DNA of 64,000 nucleotides from Anastatus disparis. Taxonomy: Eukaryota; Arthropoda; Insecta; Hymenoptera; Eupelmidae. The translations under genes and the position numbers were made by a program. The notes beneath the pieces are model-generated. The model was not told the origin of the DNA and searched no databases. It saw only the letters and a list, made by a program, of their open reading frames with translations. The stretch is taken from positions 442,001 to 506,000 of the forward strand of contig JAFFSR010000395.1 of assembly GCA_017163975.1 (NCBI GenBank), given 5' to 3'. Shown piece by piece: positions 10,040 to 21,327 of the stretch. Positions within the stretch are counted from its first letter, which is position 1, and every line of letters starts with the position of its first letter.

Positions 10040-12730
10040 TCAACATCTAAAACAGTAGTACTATTATAAATTCTTAAAAGTTACTCAGAAATCAAAAGAA
10101 GTGATCAAAAAAGTAGTTTTTTGATCACTTCTAAGAAAATTATTTTTTTTAAACTTGGTTTATAAAGACAGTAGCAAATAACTTGTATACAAATTTTAGA
10201 GCAAATCTATCGAGTACTTTACGTAAAATGGAAAAAAACTGAAATATGAAAATTTTTTAAAATTAAAACTACGCTAAGAAGATCGGTTTATAAAAGTTAT
10301 CCTTCTTTTGAAAGATACAAATTATTCCCATGGAAATCTCAAAGCAAATTTATCAAGTAGGGTAAGTGTACCAGTTACCGTGGGTTTAACGTAACCTCTT
10401 ACAGATTTTATCAAATTAAACAGATTTTTCTATTAATGCTTGATAACTATTGATATCAGTTACAAACGTTGAAGCATCTTTTATTTAATAAGCATGATTG
10501 ATTAATTATGTATGGAAAAATATTTGAAATATTATTAAAAATATAAGAATTGATGCATGCGTCAAATACCGTGTTGCTCAATTTTCAGATTTCTATAATA
10601 CCGTGTGTCAGTTTCCGCGCCCCCAACTAAATGCGTTTTGTCAGTAAGCAAGCCCTCAACCAAATATCGAGCGTCGAATACCGTGCATTTTTCGTCGATT
10701 TATATTTTTTTGAGGTTATGTTTTCTTCGATGCTCACATGTTAGAGGGCACGATAACTAAGATTATACCAAAAAATTGGTTTAGTTATCGTGCACGATAA
10801 TTGAATCATATGCTTAAATCTGTTCCAGTTACTATATTTTATAAATAAATAATAACAAATAATTTAAAAACACAAATTGTAAGTTTTTTCGAAATTTGTA
10901 AGTATTTTATTATAGTAAAATACATGTACATATTATTAATATACATTTTTTAATACTTTAAATGATTGAATTAAACATGCAATCCTTAAGCTTTTTGATA
11001 ACGCGCGCACTAAAAACGCATAAATCACGTTACAAAAATTTCAAACATTATTTATACAATATAAAACGTCGATAAATTAAATTTTTATTTTTCTAATAGT
11101 TAAATTATACTTCAAAAATATTAAAAAAATTTTTTTGTATTATTGATTAAGGCTTAAACCTATCTTAATGTATTAAAATATCGAAGGAGCACGGTAGTCG
11201 GGGGGGGGGCAACGATAACTGGCACACTTACCCTAACTTACGTAAAATACAAAAAAAATTAAAAATAGAAAATTTTTTCAAATTTTTAAAATGGCTCTAT
11301 AAAAAGAAACTACACTATGAATACCAGTTTTCAATAGCTTCTCGTCTAGTTATACAAAAACATAGATGATATACAAAATTCGAAGCAAATCCGTCGAGTA
11401 ATTTTCGAGATCTAACTGGTTAAATGAATAACATTTTCTTTTCAAAATTTTAAAAATGCTCTAAAATTAAAACTACACTATGAAAATCAATTTTTGAAAA
11501 TTTCTCTTCTTTTGGCAGTCGCAAATAGTTTTCCTGCAATTTTTAGAACAAATCTATCGAGTACTTTACGTAGAATAAAAAAAATAAGAAAAGAATCGAA
11601 ATTTATTTTTAAATCTTTAAAATTCTCTAAAATTGTAACCACGCTAAGAAAATTAGTTTTCAAAAGCTTATTTTTTTCAGACAATAGCGAATTAATTGTA
11701 TAAAAATTTTGGAGAAAATTTATATTATGGTTTACGCAAAATAGAAAATAAAAAAAAAATAAAAATTGATTTGAAAATTTTCAAAGTGCTCTAAAATTAA
11801 AACTGCACTGAGAAAATTAGTTTTCCAAAGCTTGTTTCCTTCAGACAGTAGCGAATAAATTGCATACGAATTTTGGAGCTAATCTATCAAATGGTTTTCG
11901 TAAAATAAAAAAGAATTAAATATAAAAATTGTAAAAAAAATTTTAAAAATGCTCTAAAATTAAAAGTGCGCTGAGAAAATTAGTTTACAAAATTTTTTAC
12001 ACTTTTGGCAGTCAAAATTAAGTTCCATACAAATTTTCAAACAAATTCTTCGAGTAGTTTACGTAAAATACAAAAAAAATGAAAAATCGAAAATTTTTTA
12101 AAATTCTTAAAATGATTCTAAAAAAAAAACTACGCTAAGAAAACCAATTCTCAATAGCTTTCGCACCAGTTCATCAAAAAATTGAATTGTATGGAAAATT
12201 TGAAGTAAATCCATCGAGTAATTTTTAAGATTTTATTGGCTTAATAAATAGAAACATTTTTTTTTTTAAATTTCAAAATGCTCTAAAATTGAAACTAAGC
12301 TAAGAAAATCAGTTTTTAAAAATTTATTTTATCCGGGCAATCACAAATAATTTCCGTGCAAATTTTGAAGCAAATTCATCGAGTAGTAAACAAAAAAAAA
12401 AAACAAAAAACGAAAAATCGAAATTTTTTTTTTTTTTTTTTAAACTTTAAAATGAAAACTACGCTAAAATAACCAATTATCAATAGCTTCCCAGCAAGTT
12501 AGTCACAAAACTAAATTCCATGCAAAATTAGAAGCAAATCCAACGAGTAGTTCTCGAGATACAGTTTACTAACTGAAATCATACATCCACACACACACAC
12601 ACACACGCATACATACAGACATTTTCTGGAAACTACTTTTTTCGACTCACCGAGTTCAAATATGTACAAATTAATGAAAGAATAGAAAAAAAATTTTTTT
12701 ATTGATACAATGCTTTCTCTATGAAGAAGC
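10040..12730 (-). mobile_element. Family F (HINE-like) copy 1, 3' part missing
   Basis: Diverged tandem modules of about 165 bases (landmark ACGCTAAGAAAATCAGTTTT) run leftward. The 5' terminus on the minus strand is near 12730, with a CA microsatellite near 12590. Compared with the copies at 17064 and 58016 the hairpin end is absent here. It is interrupted by the TA-flanked element at 10360-11233. Confidence 0.7.
10360..11233. mobile_element. TA-flanked non-autonomous DNA transposon (874 bp)
   Basis: Terminal inverted repeats begin GGGTAAGTGTACCAGTTA (left) and GGGTAAGTGTGCCAGTTA (right, reverse complement). TA dinucleotides flank it at 10358-10359 and 11234-11235. It splits a family-F module at a site other modules show intact, ATCAAGTA before and ACTTACGTAAAAT after. 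A TA duplication suggests Tc1/mariner-type mobilisation. There is no transposase. Confidence 0.85.
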
Positions 12731-13002
12731 AAAAGGGTCTAAAATTAAAAGTGCGCTAAGAAAATCAGTTTTCAAAAGTTTTTCTACTTTTAGCAGTCGA
12801 AAAGTTCCATACAAATTTTCAAACAAATTCTTCGAGTAGTTTACGTAAAATACAAAAAAAAATGAAAAATCGAAATTTTTTTAAAATTCTTAAAATGACT
12901 CTAAAAAAAAACTACGCTAAGAAAACCAATTCTCAATAGCTTCCGCACCAGTTGATCAAAAAAATTTTTTTATTGATACAATGCTTTTTCTATGAGGAAG
13001 CA
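12731..13002 (-). mobile_element. Deleted tandem partner of family F
   Basis: Repeats the terminal portion of copy 1, including modules with ACGCTAAGAAAACCAATTC and an end reading CTATGAGGAAGC at 12991-13002, but lacks the microsatellite. It looks like an internally deleted second copy sharing the junction. Confidence 0.6.
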
Positions 13003-13020
13003 AAATGGAGAAAAAATCCC

Positions 13021-13094
13021 GACCTCACCGGGATTCGAACCCCAGCCCTCTGCGTGAGAGTCAGATGCTCTAGCCCCTGAGCCACTGCGGCTCT
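13021..13094 (-). tRNA. tRNA-like sequence (pseudo-tRNA or SINE head), anticodon CTC
   Basis: On the minus strand there is an A-box-like TGGCTCAGGGG, a D-stem GCTC/GAGC, an anticodon arm whose loop CTCTCAC gives CTC (Glu), and a B-box GGGTTCGAATCCC. The acceptor stem pairs poorly and the T-stem has mismatches, so a functional tRNA is unlikely. A tRNA-derived SINE head or pseudogene fits better. It abuts the truncated F element. Confidence 0.55.
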
Positions 13095-13099
13095 ACAAA

Positions 13100-13440
13100 G
13101 GTTCGTAATAAAATATAATATAAAATACAAAATAAAATACAAAATAAGATAATACTGTAACGTTATACGTAGATATTGCACTTATATTACAGTTAATTTC
13201 CTAAAACTGATAATACTATTTCAAAGTGATATCACAGCTAAAATATACACATGAACATTATTAATAAAATAAAAATAAACAAATCTGACGAATTAATACC
13301 CATCAGTCAAACGAATAAAAATTAAAATAAAATAATATAATACAGATTATAATTAGAAGTAAAAAGTAACACATTCACTCTCAACCATACTCTTATCAAT
13401 CAAACTATAAATACAAGCACACCTTTAAGCTATATACGGG
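13100..13440. other. AT-rich spacer with a TAAAATA-type simple repeat
   Basis: Short simple repeats (AATAAAATACAAAATAA-like) followed by AT-rich DNA. It lies beyond the 3' end of the minus-strand LINE and may include its 3' UTR. Confidence 0.4.
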
Positions 13441-13476
13441 ACTACACATAGTAAATTAACATGAAGAGAGTATCTA

Positions 13477-15955
13477 TTATTTAAAATCAAGCAAGTAATT
13501 TCTAACCGACATCTTAAACCTGCTGAGAGATGGGAGATACTTAATTGCAGCAGGCAAGGAATTCCAAAAATGCACACCTTGAATTTGGAAAGAATTCCTT
13601 CCAGTCGCAATACGCATAAAGGGCACCGCCAGATCCTTAGCCTCTTCCCTAGTAACCGTTCTGGGTAGATATCTTGTGAAGAGATAGATGCTCTGGAGTG
13701 TTCAAGTGCACAATTTTTTACAAAGTACAGCCAAAAAATACTTTTTCCTCGAATCAGTGCGCAGCCCAACGCGGTTCTATAAGAAGAGACATGATTACCC
13801 ATCTTCAAACCCATTATATATATCTCACACATGAATTTTGTAACCTCTGTATTTCTCATCTCAACTCTTGAGAAGTATCGAGCAAAACTACTGAACAATA
13901 ATCGAGATGTGGAAACAGCAGGGCGGTTGCGAGCTGTTTACGTAGAGTCTCCGTGGTGTACTGATGGAAAAACCACAGGGCATATAAAACTCTATTAAAC
14001 TTTTTTGTAATCATATTAATGTGCGGTTGCCAAGGAAGTTTAAGATCAAGCACAACACTAAGACCCATTAGAGTCAAAGAAAGGTAAACTAATGCCTCTC
14101 TTGAGATGGATCGTCTGTGACCTTGCAGCATAAAAAAAAATTACGAAACGACTACTACCAAAGACGATTGCCTCAGTTTTATTAGTATTTAAAGTGAGAG
14201 AGACACCAGCAGCCCGCTCCGACACCGTTTTGAATGCCTTATGTAGAATAAGAATACCCTTTTTCACATTCTCGTGAGGTACCTGTGTGTAAATTTGCAG
14301 GTCATCTGCGTAAAGCAGGTGTTTGACACGATTAGAGTCAAGAGCGTCACGTGAGTTATTAATATAAAGGCAAAACAACAGAGGCCCCAGTACTGAATCC
14401 TGTGGAACTCTTAGATTGGTTGTCAGCCAGCTTGATTCCTCATTTAAATGCGTGAAAACCATTTGTTTTCTTCCTGCTATATAGAAGTTGATCTACTAGA
14501 GAACGGCCCTGGAAAAACTCATCGATCAAAGCCTATCAAGTAACTTGGAGGGAGAGATCGTGTTTAATGCCTTACTAAAGTCAAAAAGAAAAGTAACGTG
14601 ACGAGTTTTATGTCTAGACCCCATCTTATGTCATTGAATAATTTAAGAATAGCTGTCTACGTCGAGTCATGCTTTCTGAAGTCAGTGTGTAACAAATCAA
14701 GTAATTTATTTGCAGTTATGTACTCTTGCAATTGGTCATAAGCGATCTTCTCAAGTACCTTTGAAAAAAGCATAGAATAGCAATAGGCCTTAAGTCTTTA
14801 GGCGATTTGAGTGCATAGCACCTCTTCAATGGCACAATACGTGCTTCTAAAGACAAGAGAAGACCCCTGAGCAAAAGAAAAGATTAACAGAAATATAAGA
14901 TGTTTACTAATAAACGGTAATGCTTTAAGTATCACGCTTTGCAAAATACCATCCTCACCACGAGCCTGCGATGAGAAGTGAGAAACTGCAAGAATAACGT
15001 CGCTAACGTTGATTGATTTAAAAGCGAAACCATTTTCGCTGCATTCATAGAGAATCCTCTTGCGTTCCCCACAATCATTATGTGGCGAAACCAACACCCC
15101 AACAAGGTGCGCATTGAGCTCATCTAGAGTAAATCCATTCAAATCCCCTTGAGGTCCGAGTAAAAGTCCCAATTTTCTTAACTTCTTCCAGACATTACCG
15201 TTCGCAAGAGCCTTAAAAAGTCTGTTATGGTAGTATTCACTTCTTGCACATTCGGTCTGTTCATCCACTGCTTCGCGTAAATGTTCAAATCCAGAGAGAT
15301 ATTGATTGTCATTTGTCCGTTTGTATCACCTATATGTGTCATCCCATCTGCGCTGCATCTGCAATAACTCTATCCATTCGTGGTGGCTTCTATTTTTTAC
15401 TTTTGAATATTTTTATTGGTGCTGAATTTTTAATAGAAGCAGTGAGATTATCGCAAATGCAGTCAAGTGCAGACTCGGGATTCACTATACCAGTTGTGAA
15501 TTGAGATCAATCATAGCCAGTTAATTTCTCCAATAATAAATTTTCACTAATATTCTTGTGGTTTTGATATCTAATTGGTTCTTGCACCAAACTGCATACA
15601 TCGTAGACTATAAGAGCATCAATTAAGTTGTGACAACTATGAAAGTTCGCAGGTAAGTTACGTGCGTTAAATATTGTGTCATTGTCATTTACGAAAATCA
15701 GGTCTATCTATATGCTAGATGAAGTTATATGCATGACACCGTGCTGGACCAACTGAAGCGAAAGCTCAGCGGACAACTTATTAGGAATTTTCGCATTATT
15801 GCTTTCTCGCAGAAGATTGGCATTCAGATATCCCATTATAGTTTTAAATAAAAAATCGGGAGTCAGATTTATTAACATATCAATTGGATCAGAGTCTTTT
15901 GTGAATGAAAGGACACGAGGACGGTAAATGACGGTTGATATAAGCTTTTGGGAAA
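13477..15955 (-). pseudogene. LINE ORF2 remnant (endonuclease end and reverse transcriptase), 5' truncated
   Basis: Non-LTR retrotransposon protein, broken by frameshifts. Reading leftward: the end of an apurinic-type endonuclease near 15700 (motif DLIFVND followed by a Cys-His-Asn segment in place of the usual Ser-Asp-His); a linker; RT fingers at 15268-14798 (SEYYHNRLFKAL, FTLDELNAH, ARGEDGI); RT palm at 14462-14058 with VLGPLLFCLYIN and an intact YADD; a thumb at 14131-13856 with LFPHLDYCSVV; and a C-terminus at 13650-13477 with FWNSLPAAIKYLPSLSRFK in a different frame, ending at TAA 13477-13479. Domain order and the end motif fit the CR1/Jockey group. The element is 5' truncated around 15960. 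Confidence 0.85.
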
Positions 15956-16472
15956 CCTAGAAAGCTTTTACAGAAAACTACGGTTAGGCCAGTCAATAGA
16001 CCGAAGAAAAGTCTTATTTTGCCAAAATCAATAACTGCAAACGACCTGTGCGATCATTTAAAAGATAGTCCGTAGATGTTTACTTCTGTATTTTGGACTA
16101 GCGCCTATGATTCATTAATTAGTTATTAACAAATTAGTGCAAAAAACGCGTTTTTTTTTGTTTTTTTGCTAATAAAACGGAAACTATCTGACAAATTAGT
16201 ATGGTGTCAACAAGAAAATTGTAGAGAATTGAATTATCAACAAAACGAGAGGTCAAACGATCCGATTGGTTTATTAAAACCAAAGAAAATTCGGAAAAAC
16301 CAAAAAAAATTTCTTTTTTTTTAATTTATAACTCTGTTGTTTATAAATATTAAGAACTGAAATTTGGGACAGAAGTAGATAATTATATCTAATTTCAACA
16401 TGTCAAAAGCAGATACTATCGGATAATTAGTTTCTGTGCAATTGCAATTTTAATTTTTTTTCGGTATTATTT

Positions 16473-17061
16473 CCTTCTTTACATTACCGATTGAGAAAAT
16501 CGTACATACATTTTTAAAAGGGTTTTGAAAACTAGAAACAGCATACTATCAAACGTGTATTCTAAGTTTTCATTAAAATTGTATAAAAAGGGTGAAATAT
16601 GCACTCGAACATCGACGCAAACGGTCGAGCGTGCGATACACAGCAAAAAGTGGGGATGGAGGAGAAACAATATATATAGATATACTGGCGCGCAGCGTGA
16701 AACGTTCACTTTTCGAAATGGCTTGTTTTTGGCGATTAATGCACTTATATTAAAGCTTTTTTTTTTAATTAGGGTATTTTTCACCGAGGAATCTGAATTT
16801 CTATTCAGATTTCACGTTAAAAAATTGAACATTTAACGCTGTGCGCCGGTATATCTATATACATCGTTTCTCCTCTATCCCCACTTTTTGCTGTGTATCG
16901 CGCGCTCGACCGTTTGCGTCGATGTTCGAGTGCATATTTCACCTTTTTTACACAATTATAATGAAAACTTAGAATATACGTTCGATAGTATATTGTTTCT
17001 AGTTTTCGAAACCTTTTAAAAATGTATTTACGACGTTCTCAATCGGTAATATAAAGAAGAA
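16473..17061. mobile_element. Palindromic MITE (about 590 bp)
   Basis: The left arm TTCTTTACATTACCGATTGA pairs with the right end, TCAATCGGTAATATAAAGAA. The arms of about 220 bases share CGATGTTCGAGTGCATATTT and GTGTATCGC words and flank a short unique centre near 16740-16830. Frames inside it are by-products of the palindrome. Confidence 0.8.
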
Positions 17062-17063
17062 AA

Positions 17064-19126
17064 CGCTGCCAAGTGCTTTGGCTGAATGCTTTCTCATAGA
17101 GCTCTTTGAGTTTCATTAATTTTTTTATATTTATTTAAATGTGATTTTAATATTAAAAAATTGTCTAACATTAATATTTACTCATATTGTACTTTATAAA
17201 TTTCGAACATATATGGGCAAATCTTCAAAACTTTTTATGTACTAGTGGCGAGTCATTTTGTAGCTGTTACTGAGTTTCCGCATGATGCACAATATCTAAA
17301 CTGAGTTCACACCTTCTGTGCAATCCTGTGACTCTATTCCTAATGGATTTAATCAGTGTGCCATCAACGGTGCAGTAGATATTTCTATAAAACGTAAATT
17401 TTTATGTATGAAAAATTACATAATTTTATGTATGTAAAAATTTACGTTTTATAGAAATATCTACTGTGCCGTTGATGGCACACTTACCAAATCTATCAGA
17501 AATAGAGTCACAGGATTGCCCGAAAGGTGTGAGCCCAGTTTAGATAGTGTGCATCATGCGGCAAACCACTAGCAGTCGTGAAAGGACTTTTCAAAAGCAT
17601 CACGAGAAAATTAAAAGTTTTAAAGATTTGTCCATATGCTAGCTGTTTGCTTTTTCAACATTTATAATTTATTTTAAATCATCAAGTAATACAAAAAAAT
17701 TTGTTCTATTGAAAAAATGATATAATGTAATGATAAAAAGAATGATGACAACAAAATTTCTAATCTTTATAAAATGCAATCATATTTATATATAAATACA
17801 GTTCATGTTTATGGCTCTATAAGAAAAACTACTCTATGAGTACCAATTTTCAATAGCTTCCCGTCTAGTTATACAAAAACATAGATGGTATACAAAATTT
17901 GAAGCAAATCCATCGAGTAATTTTCGAGATCTAAATGGTTAAATAAATAACATTTTCTTTTCAAAATTTCTTTTTCAAAATTTTAAAAATGCTCTAAAAT
18001 TAAAACTACACTATGAAAATCAATTTTTGAAAATTTCTCTTCTTTTGGCAGTCGCAAATAGTTTTCCTGCAATTTTTAGAACAAATCTATTGAGTGCTTT
18101 ACGTAGAATAAAAAAAAATAAGAAAAGAAGAATCGAAATTTTTTTTAAAATTTTTAAAATTCTCTAAAATTGTAACCACACTAAGAAAATTAGTTTTCAA
18201 AAGCTAATTTTTTTCAGACAATAGCGAATTAATTGCATAAAAATTTTGGAGAAAATTTATAGTATGGTTAACGCAAAAAAGAAAACCAATAAAAAATAAA
18301 AATTTTTTTGAAAATTTTCAAAGTGCTCTAAAATTAAAACTGCGCTGAGAAAATTAGTTTTCCAAAGCTTGTTTTCTTTAGACAGTAGCAAATTAATTGC
18401 ATACAAATTTTGGAGCAAATTTATCAAATGGTTTTTGTAAAATAGAAAAAAATTAAAAATAAAAATTTTTAAAAAAATTTTAAAAATGCTCTAAAATTAA
18501 AAGTGCGCTAAGAAAATTAGTTTACAAAATTTTTTATACTTTTGGCAGTCGAAATTAAGTTCCATACAAATTTTCGAACAAATTCTTCGAGTAGTTTACG
18601 TAAAATACAAAAAAAATGAAAAATCGAAAATTTTTTAAAATTCTTAAAATGATTCTAAAAAAAAACTACGCTAAGAAAACCAATTCTCAATAGCTTTCGC
18701 ACCAGTTCATCAAAAAATTGAATTGTATGGAAAATTTGAAGTAAATCCATCGAGTAATTTTTAAGATTTTATTGGCTTAATAAATAGAAACATTTTTTTT
18801 TTTAAATTTCAAAATGCTCTAAAATTGAAACTAAGCTAAGAAAATCAGTTTTTAAAAATTTATTTTATCCGGGCAATCACAAATAATTTCTGTGCAAATT
18901 TTGAAGCAAATTCATCGAGTAGTAAACAAAAAAAAAAACAAAAAACGAAAAATCGAAATTTTTTTTTTTTTTTTTTAAAAACTTTAAAATGAAAACTACG
19001 CTAAAATAACCAATTATCAATAGCTTCCCAGCAAGTTAGTCACAAAACTAAATTCCATGCAAAATTAGAAGCAAATCCATCGAGTAGTTCTCGAGATACA
19101 GTTTACTAACTGAATTCATACATCCA

Positions 19127-19166
<40 letters not shown>

Positions 19167-19283
19167 TACAGACATTTTCTGGAAACCACTTTTTTCGACT
19201 CACCGAGTTCAAATATGTACAAATTAATGAAAAAATAGAAAAAAATTTTTTTTATCGATACAATGCTTTCTCTATGAGAAAGC
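17064..19283 (-). mobile_element. Family F (HINE-like) copy 2, near full length
   Basis: On the minus strand the element starts GCTTTCTCATAG (19283-19272), has a CA/GT microsatellite at 19125-19163, about eight modules of about 165 bases (19020-17820), an AT-rich tail, a subterminal CTATGAGAAAGC (17099-17088) and a terminal hairpin GCCAAAGCACTTGGC (17082-17068). A TA-flanked MITE interrupts it at 17214-17634. Confidence 0.75.
17214..17634. mobile_element. TA-flanked palindromic MITE (421 bp)
   Basis: Ends are TGGGCAAATCTTCAAAAC and, reverse-complemented on the right, TGGACAAATCTTTAAAAC. TA flanks lie at 17212-17213 and 17635-17636. Family-F copy 4 carries the uninterrupted site (near 59795), which confirms the insertion boundaries. 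The inner arms pair around ATAGAAATATCTACTG. Confidence 0.85.
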
Positions 19284-20024
19284 AAAATAATACCAAAAAA
19301 AATTAAAATTGCAATTGCGCAGAAACTAATAATTCGATAGTATCTGCTTTTGACATATCAAACGTAGATATAATTATCTACTTTTGTGCCAAATTTCAGC
19401 TTTTAATATTTATAAACAATAGAGTTATGAATTTAAAAAAAAAAGAATAATTTTCTGGTTTTTCCGAATTTTTTTCGGTTTTAAGTTTGACCTCTCGTTT
19501 TGTTGATAATTCAATTCTGTACAACTTTCCGATTGACATCATAGTAATTAGTCAAATAGTTTTCGTTTTATTAGCAAAAACAAAAAAAACGCTTTTTTCT
19601 GCACTAATTTGTTAATAACTAATTAATAAATCATAGGCGCTAGTCCAAAATACATAAGTAAACATCTACGGACTATTTTTTAAATGATCGCACAGGTCGT
19701 TTCGAGTTACTAATTTTGACAGAACAAAACCTTATTTTGACTAGCCTAGGTAAATTTTCGAGAAATCTAAATAAAAGATTTCAGTAAGATATCTACAAAG
19801 TTTTAGTATTCTGATATATTTTTATAGATTTATTTGCTTATTTGATTTCTCATTAAAGATTTCACTGACATTTTTTAAAATATTTTGTGTAAACTTCTAG
19901 CCTCTTTTTGGAAACTTCCTAAAAGCTTTCTCTGACATCTAATTGGTCAATCTTTTAAAAAGATAACAGTTATTTTTCCTGTCACCTCTTCTGCTGTGTA
20001 ACGAGGTTTGTACTTGTACTCTAG

Positions 20025-21236
20025 TTGCCACGACATGTGTGTGTAACTGTTGTATGTGTGGTATGTAAATCTGAGATAAATCGCTCTCATCTTTCACTGC
20101 AGTGTGTAAACTGCAGTACATTATTTTACTTCACTTGTTGTAAATCAGAGTGGTTCTTAGGCGAACGTGAAATTGCATACTGCATTTGCTCTACACGTGC
20201 ATATAAGCCACGTGAATCTCGCTTGGAAAATTTTTCTGTAGGAGCAGAACAAGTGTGCGCACTTGAGCTGCTGTTGCGGCGCTTCAGCATGGTGGTAAGA
20301 GAGGCGTGGCTTCGCCTAATACATCGCTTAAACCTTTGCCTCGCAGACACTGCCCTAGTACAGGGGATAACTCCTCCCACTAAAATCTTTCTTCACCACA
20401 AGGTGATGCGTCTACGCCTACTCTATTAGATTCGTCGCTTTTGTTTGCTGACGCCTAATCCCCGCCTGCTATTAATGTTGAATCTGAACTAGTGACTAGA
20501 CCTCTCTTTTCTAAGCTCTCTGATCTGATAACTGGCGCCACAATGCCACCTGAACAAAATTAGACCACAAATCAAGATGATGTTCCTCTTCCGTGGTTAC
20601 TTGAATTTAAAACGAGTGTCTTGGATACTCTGATATAAAAGGTATCGTATCTAGGATGGATAACGTAGGATCTTCTATGAAAAAAGCCAGAATTGAATGT
20701 GCTGTTAATTCACGTCATCTTGAAAGTCGTATTGCACTTACTGAGGCTATGATTTCGTGTCCTTTTAAGGACCCCTGTGAACATCTTGTCACAGGGTCAC
20801 CAACTGAAATTAACCTCCTCAACATTGATTTTTTTATGAAAGTCCTGGTCCCGATGGGTCTTAACATCGATAGGTCGCACTTCCTCTGTACTCGTAAATG
20901 GACTCTTAAGACTCCTAAGACTCAGCTTGTTGATGGTAAGGCAATGGAGGTTGATCATAAAAACATCGTTGTTATCCAATGTTCTTTTGGTCATATTCGT
21001 GACCGTGTTGCTGAGGCGTCAATCAGGCTTAAGGAGTTTCCTTGTCAACGCATTTTTGGATGTGATGAGCCCTCGAAAGTTCTTGTAAGAGCTTTATGGC
21101 CTTGGGTAGTCTATTCTTTGTTGGCTTAGGCAAAGACTGCCTCAAGGGAGTTGAATTATGAGTGGCCCTTTGTTACAGATTTAAAGGTTTATATGAGATC
21201 CACCAAAGGACTTAATGCGTATTTTGATCGCTTCTG
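20025..21236 (+). pseudogene. LINE ORF1 remnant: PHD-like zinc finger and RRM-type C-terminal domain
   Basis: ORF1 proteins bind element RNA in the retrotransposition particle. The N-terminal part has a Cys-rich PHD-like cluster in the pattern CVVC, CVNC, CC and CIC within about 45 residues. After a degenerate linker with stops, 20656-21129 carries the conserved ORF1 C-terminal segment with IVVIQCSFGHIRDRV, RLKEF and RALWP; this continues past a TAG at 21127 as far as the stop at 21234. Known: PHD-bearing ORF1 occurs in CR1-type LINEs. At least two stops or frameshifts make this non-functional. Confidence 0.7.
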
Positions 21237-21327
21237 AGTCTGACTTGGCCTCATTGAAAAAAAAAAATTAAGTTTTTAAAGACTCGTAAGCTGTATTGTC
21301 CAATGTTTTGTCTCCTAGGAATTTGAG

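Larger units (their letters stand above)
15985..19748. mobile_element. Composite foldback element with arms of about 470 bp
   Basis: The left arm 15985-16471 is reverse-complemented at 19288-19748. Shared landmarks are GTTGATAATTCAATTCT, GGCGCTAGTCCAAAATAC and the outer TAGGCCAGTC/GACTAGCCTA ends. Between the arms lie a palindromic MITE (16473-17061) and a family-F copy (17064-19283). It may be one long-TIR transposon into which the others inserted, or two oppositely oriented arms separated by insertion. No coding sequence. Confidence 0.7.

Noticed and set aside
13021..13094. Functional tRNA-Glu gene
   Set aside because: Boxes A and B are good but the acceptor stem does not pair and the T-stem is mismatched, so I kept it only as tRNA-like.
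14932..15504. Plus- and minus-strand frames overlapping the LINE
   Set aside because: Shadows of the minus-strand RT coding sequence in other frames.
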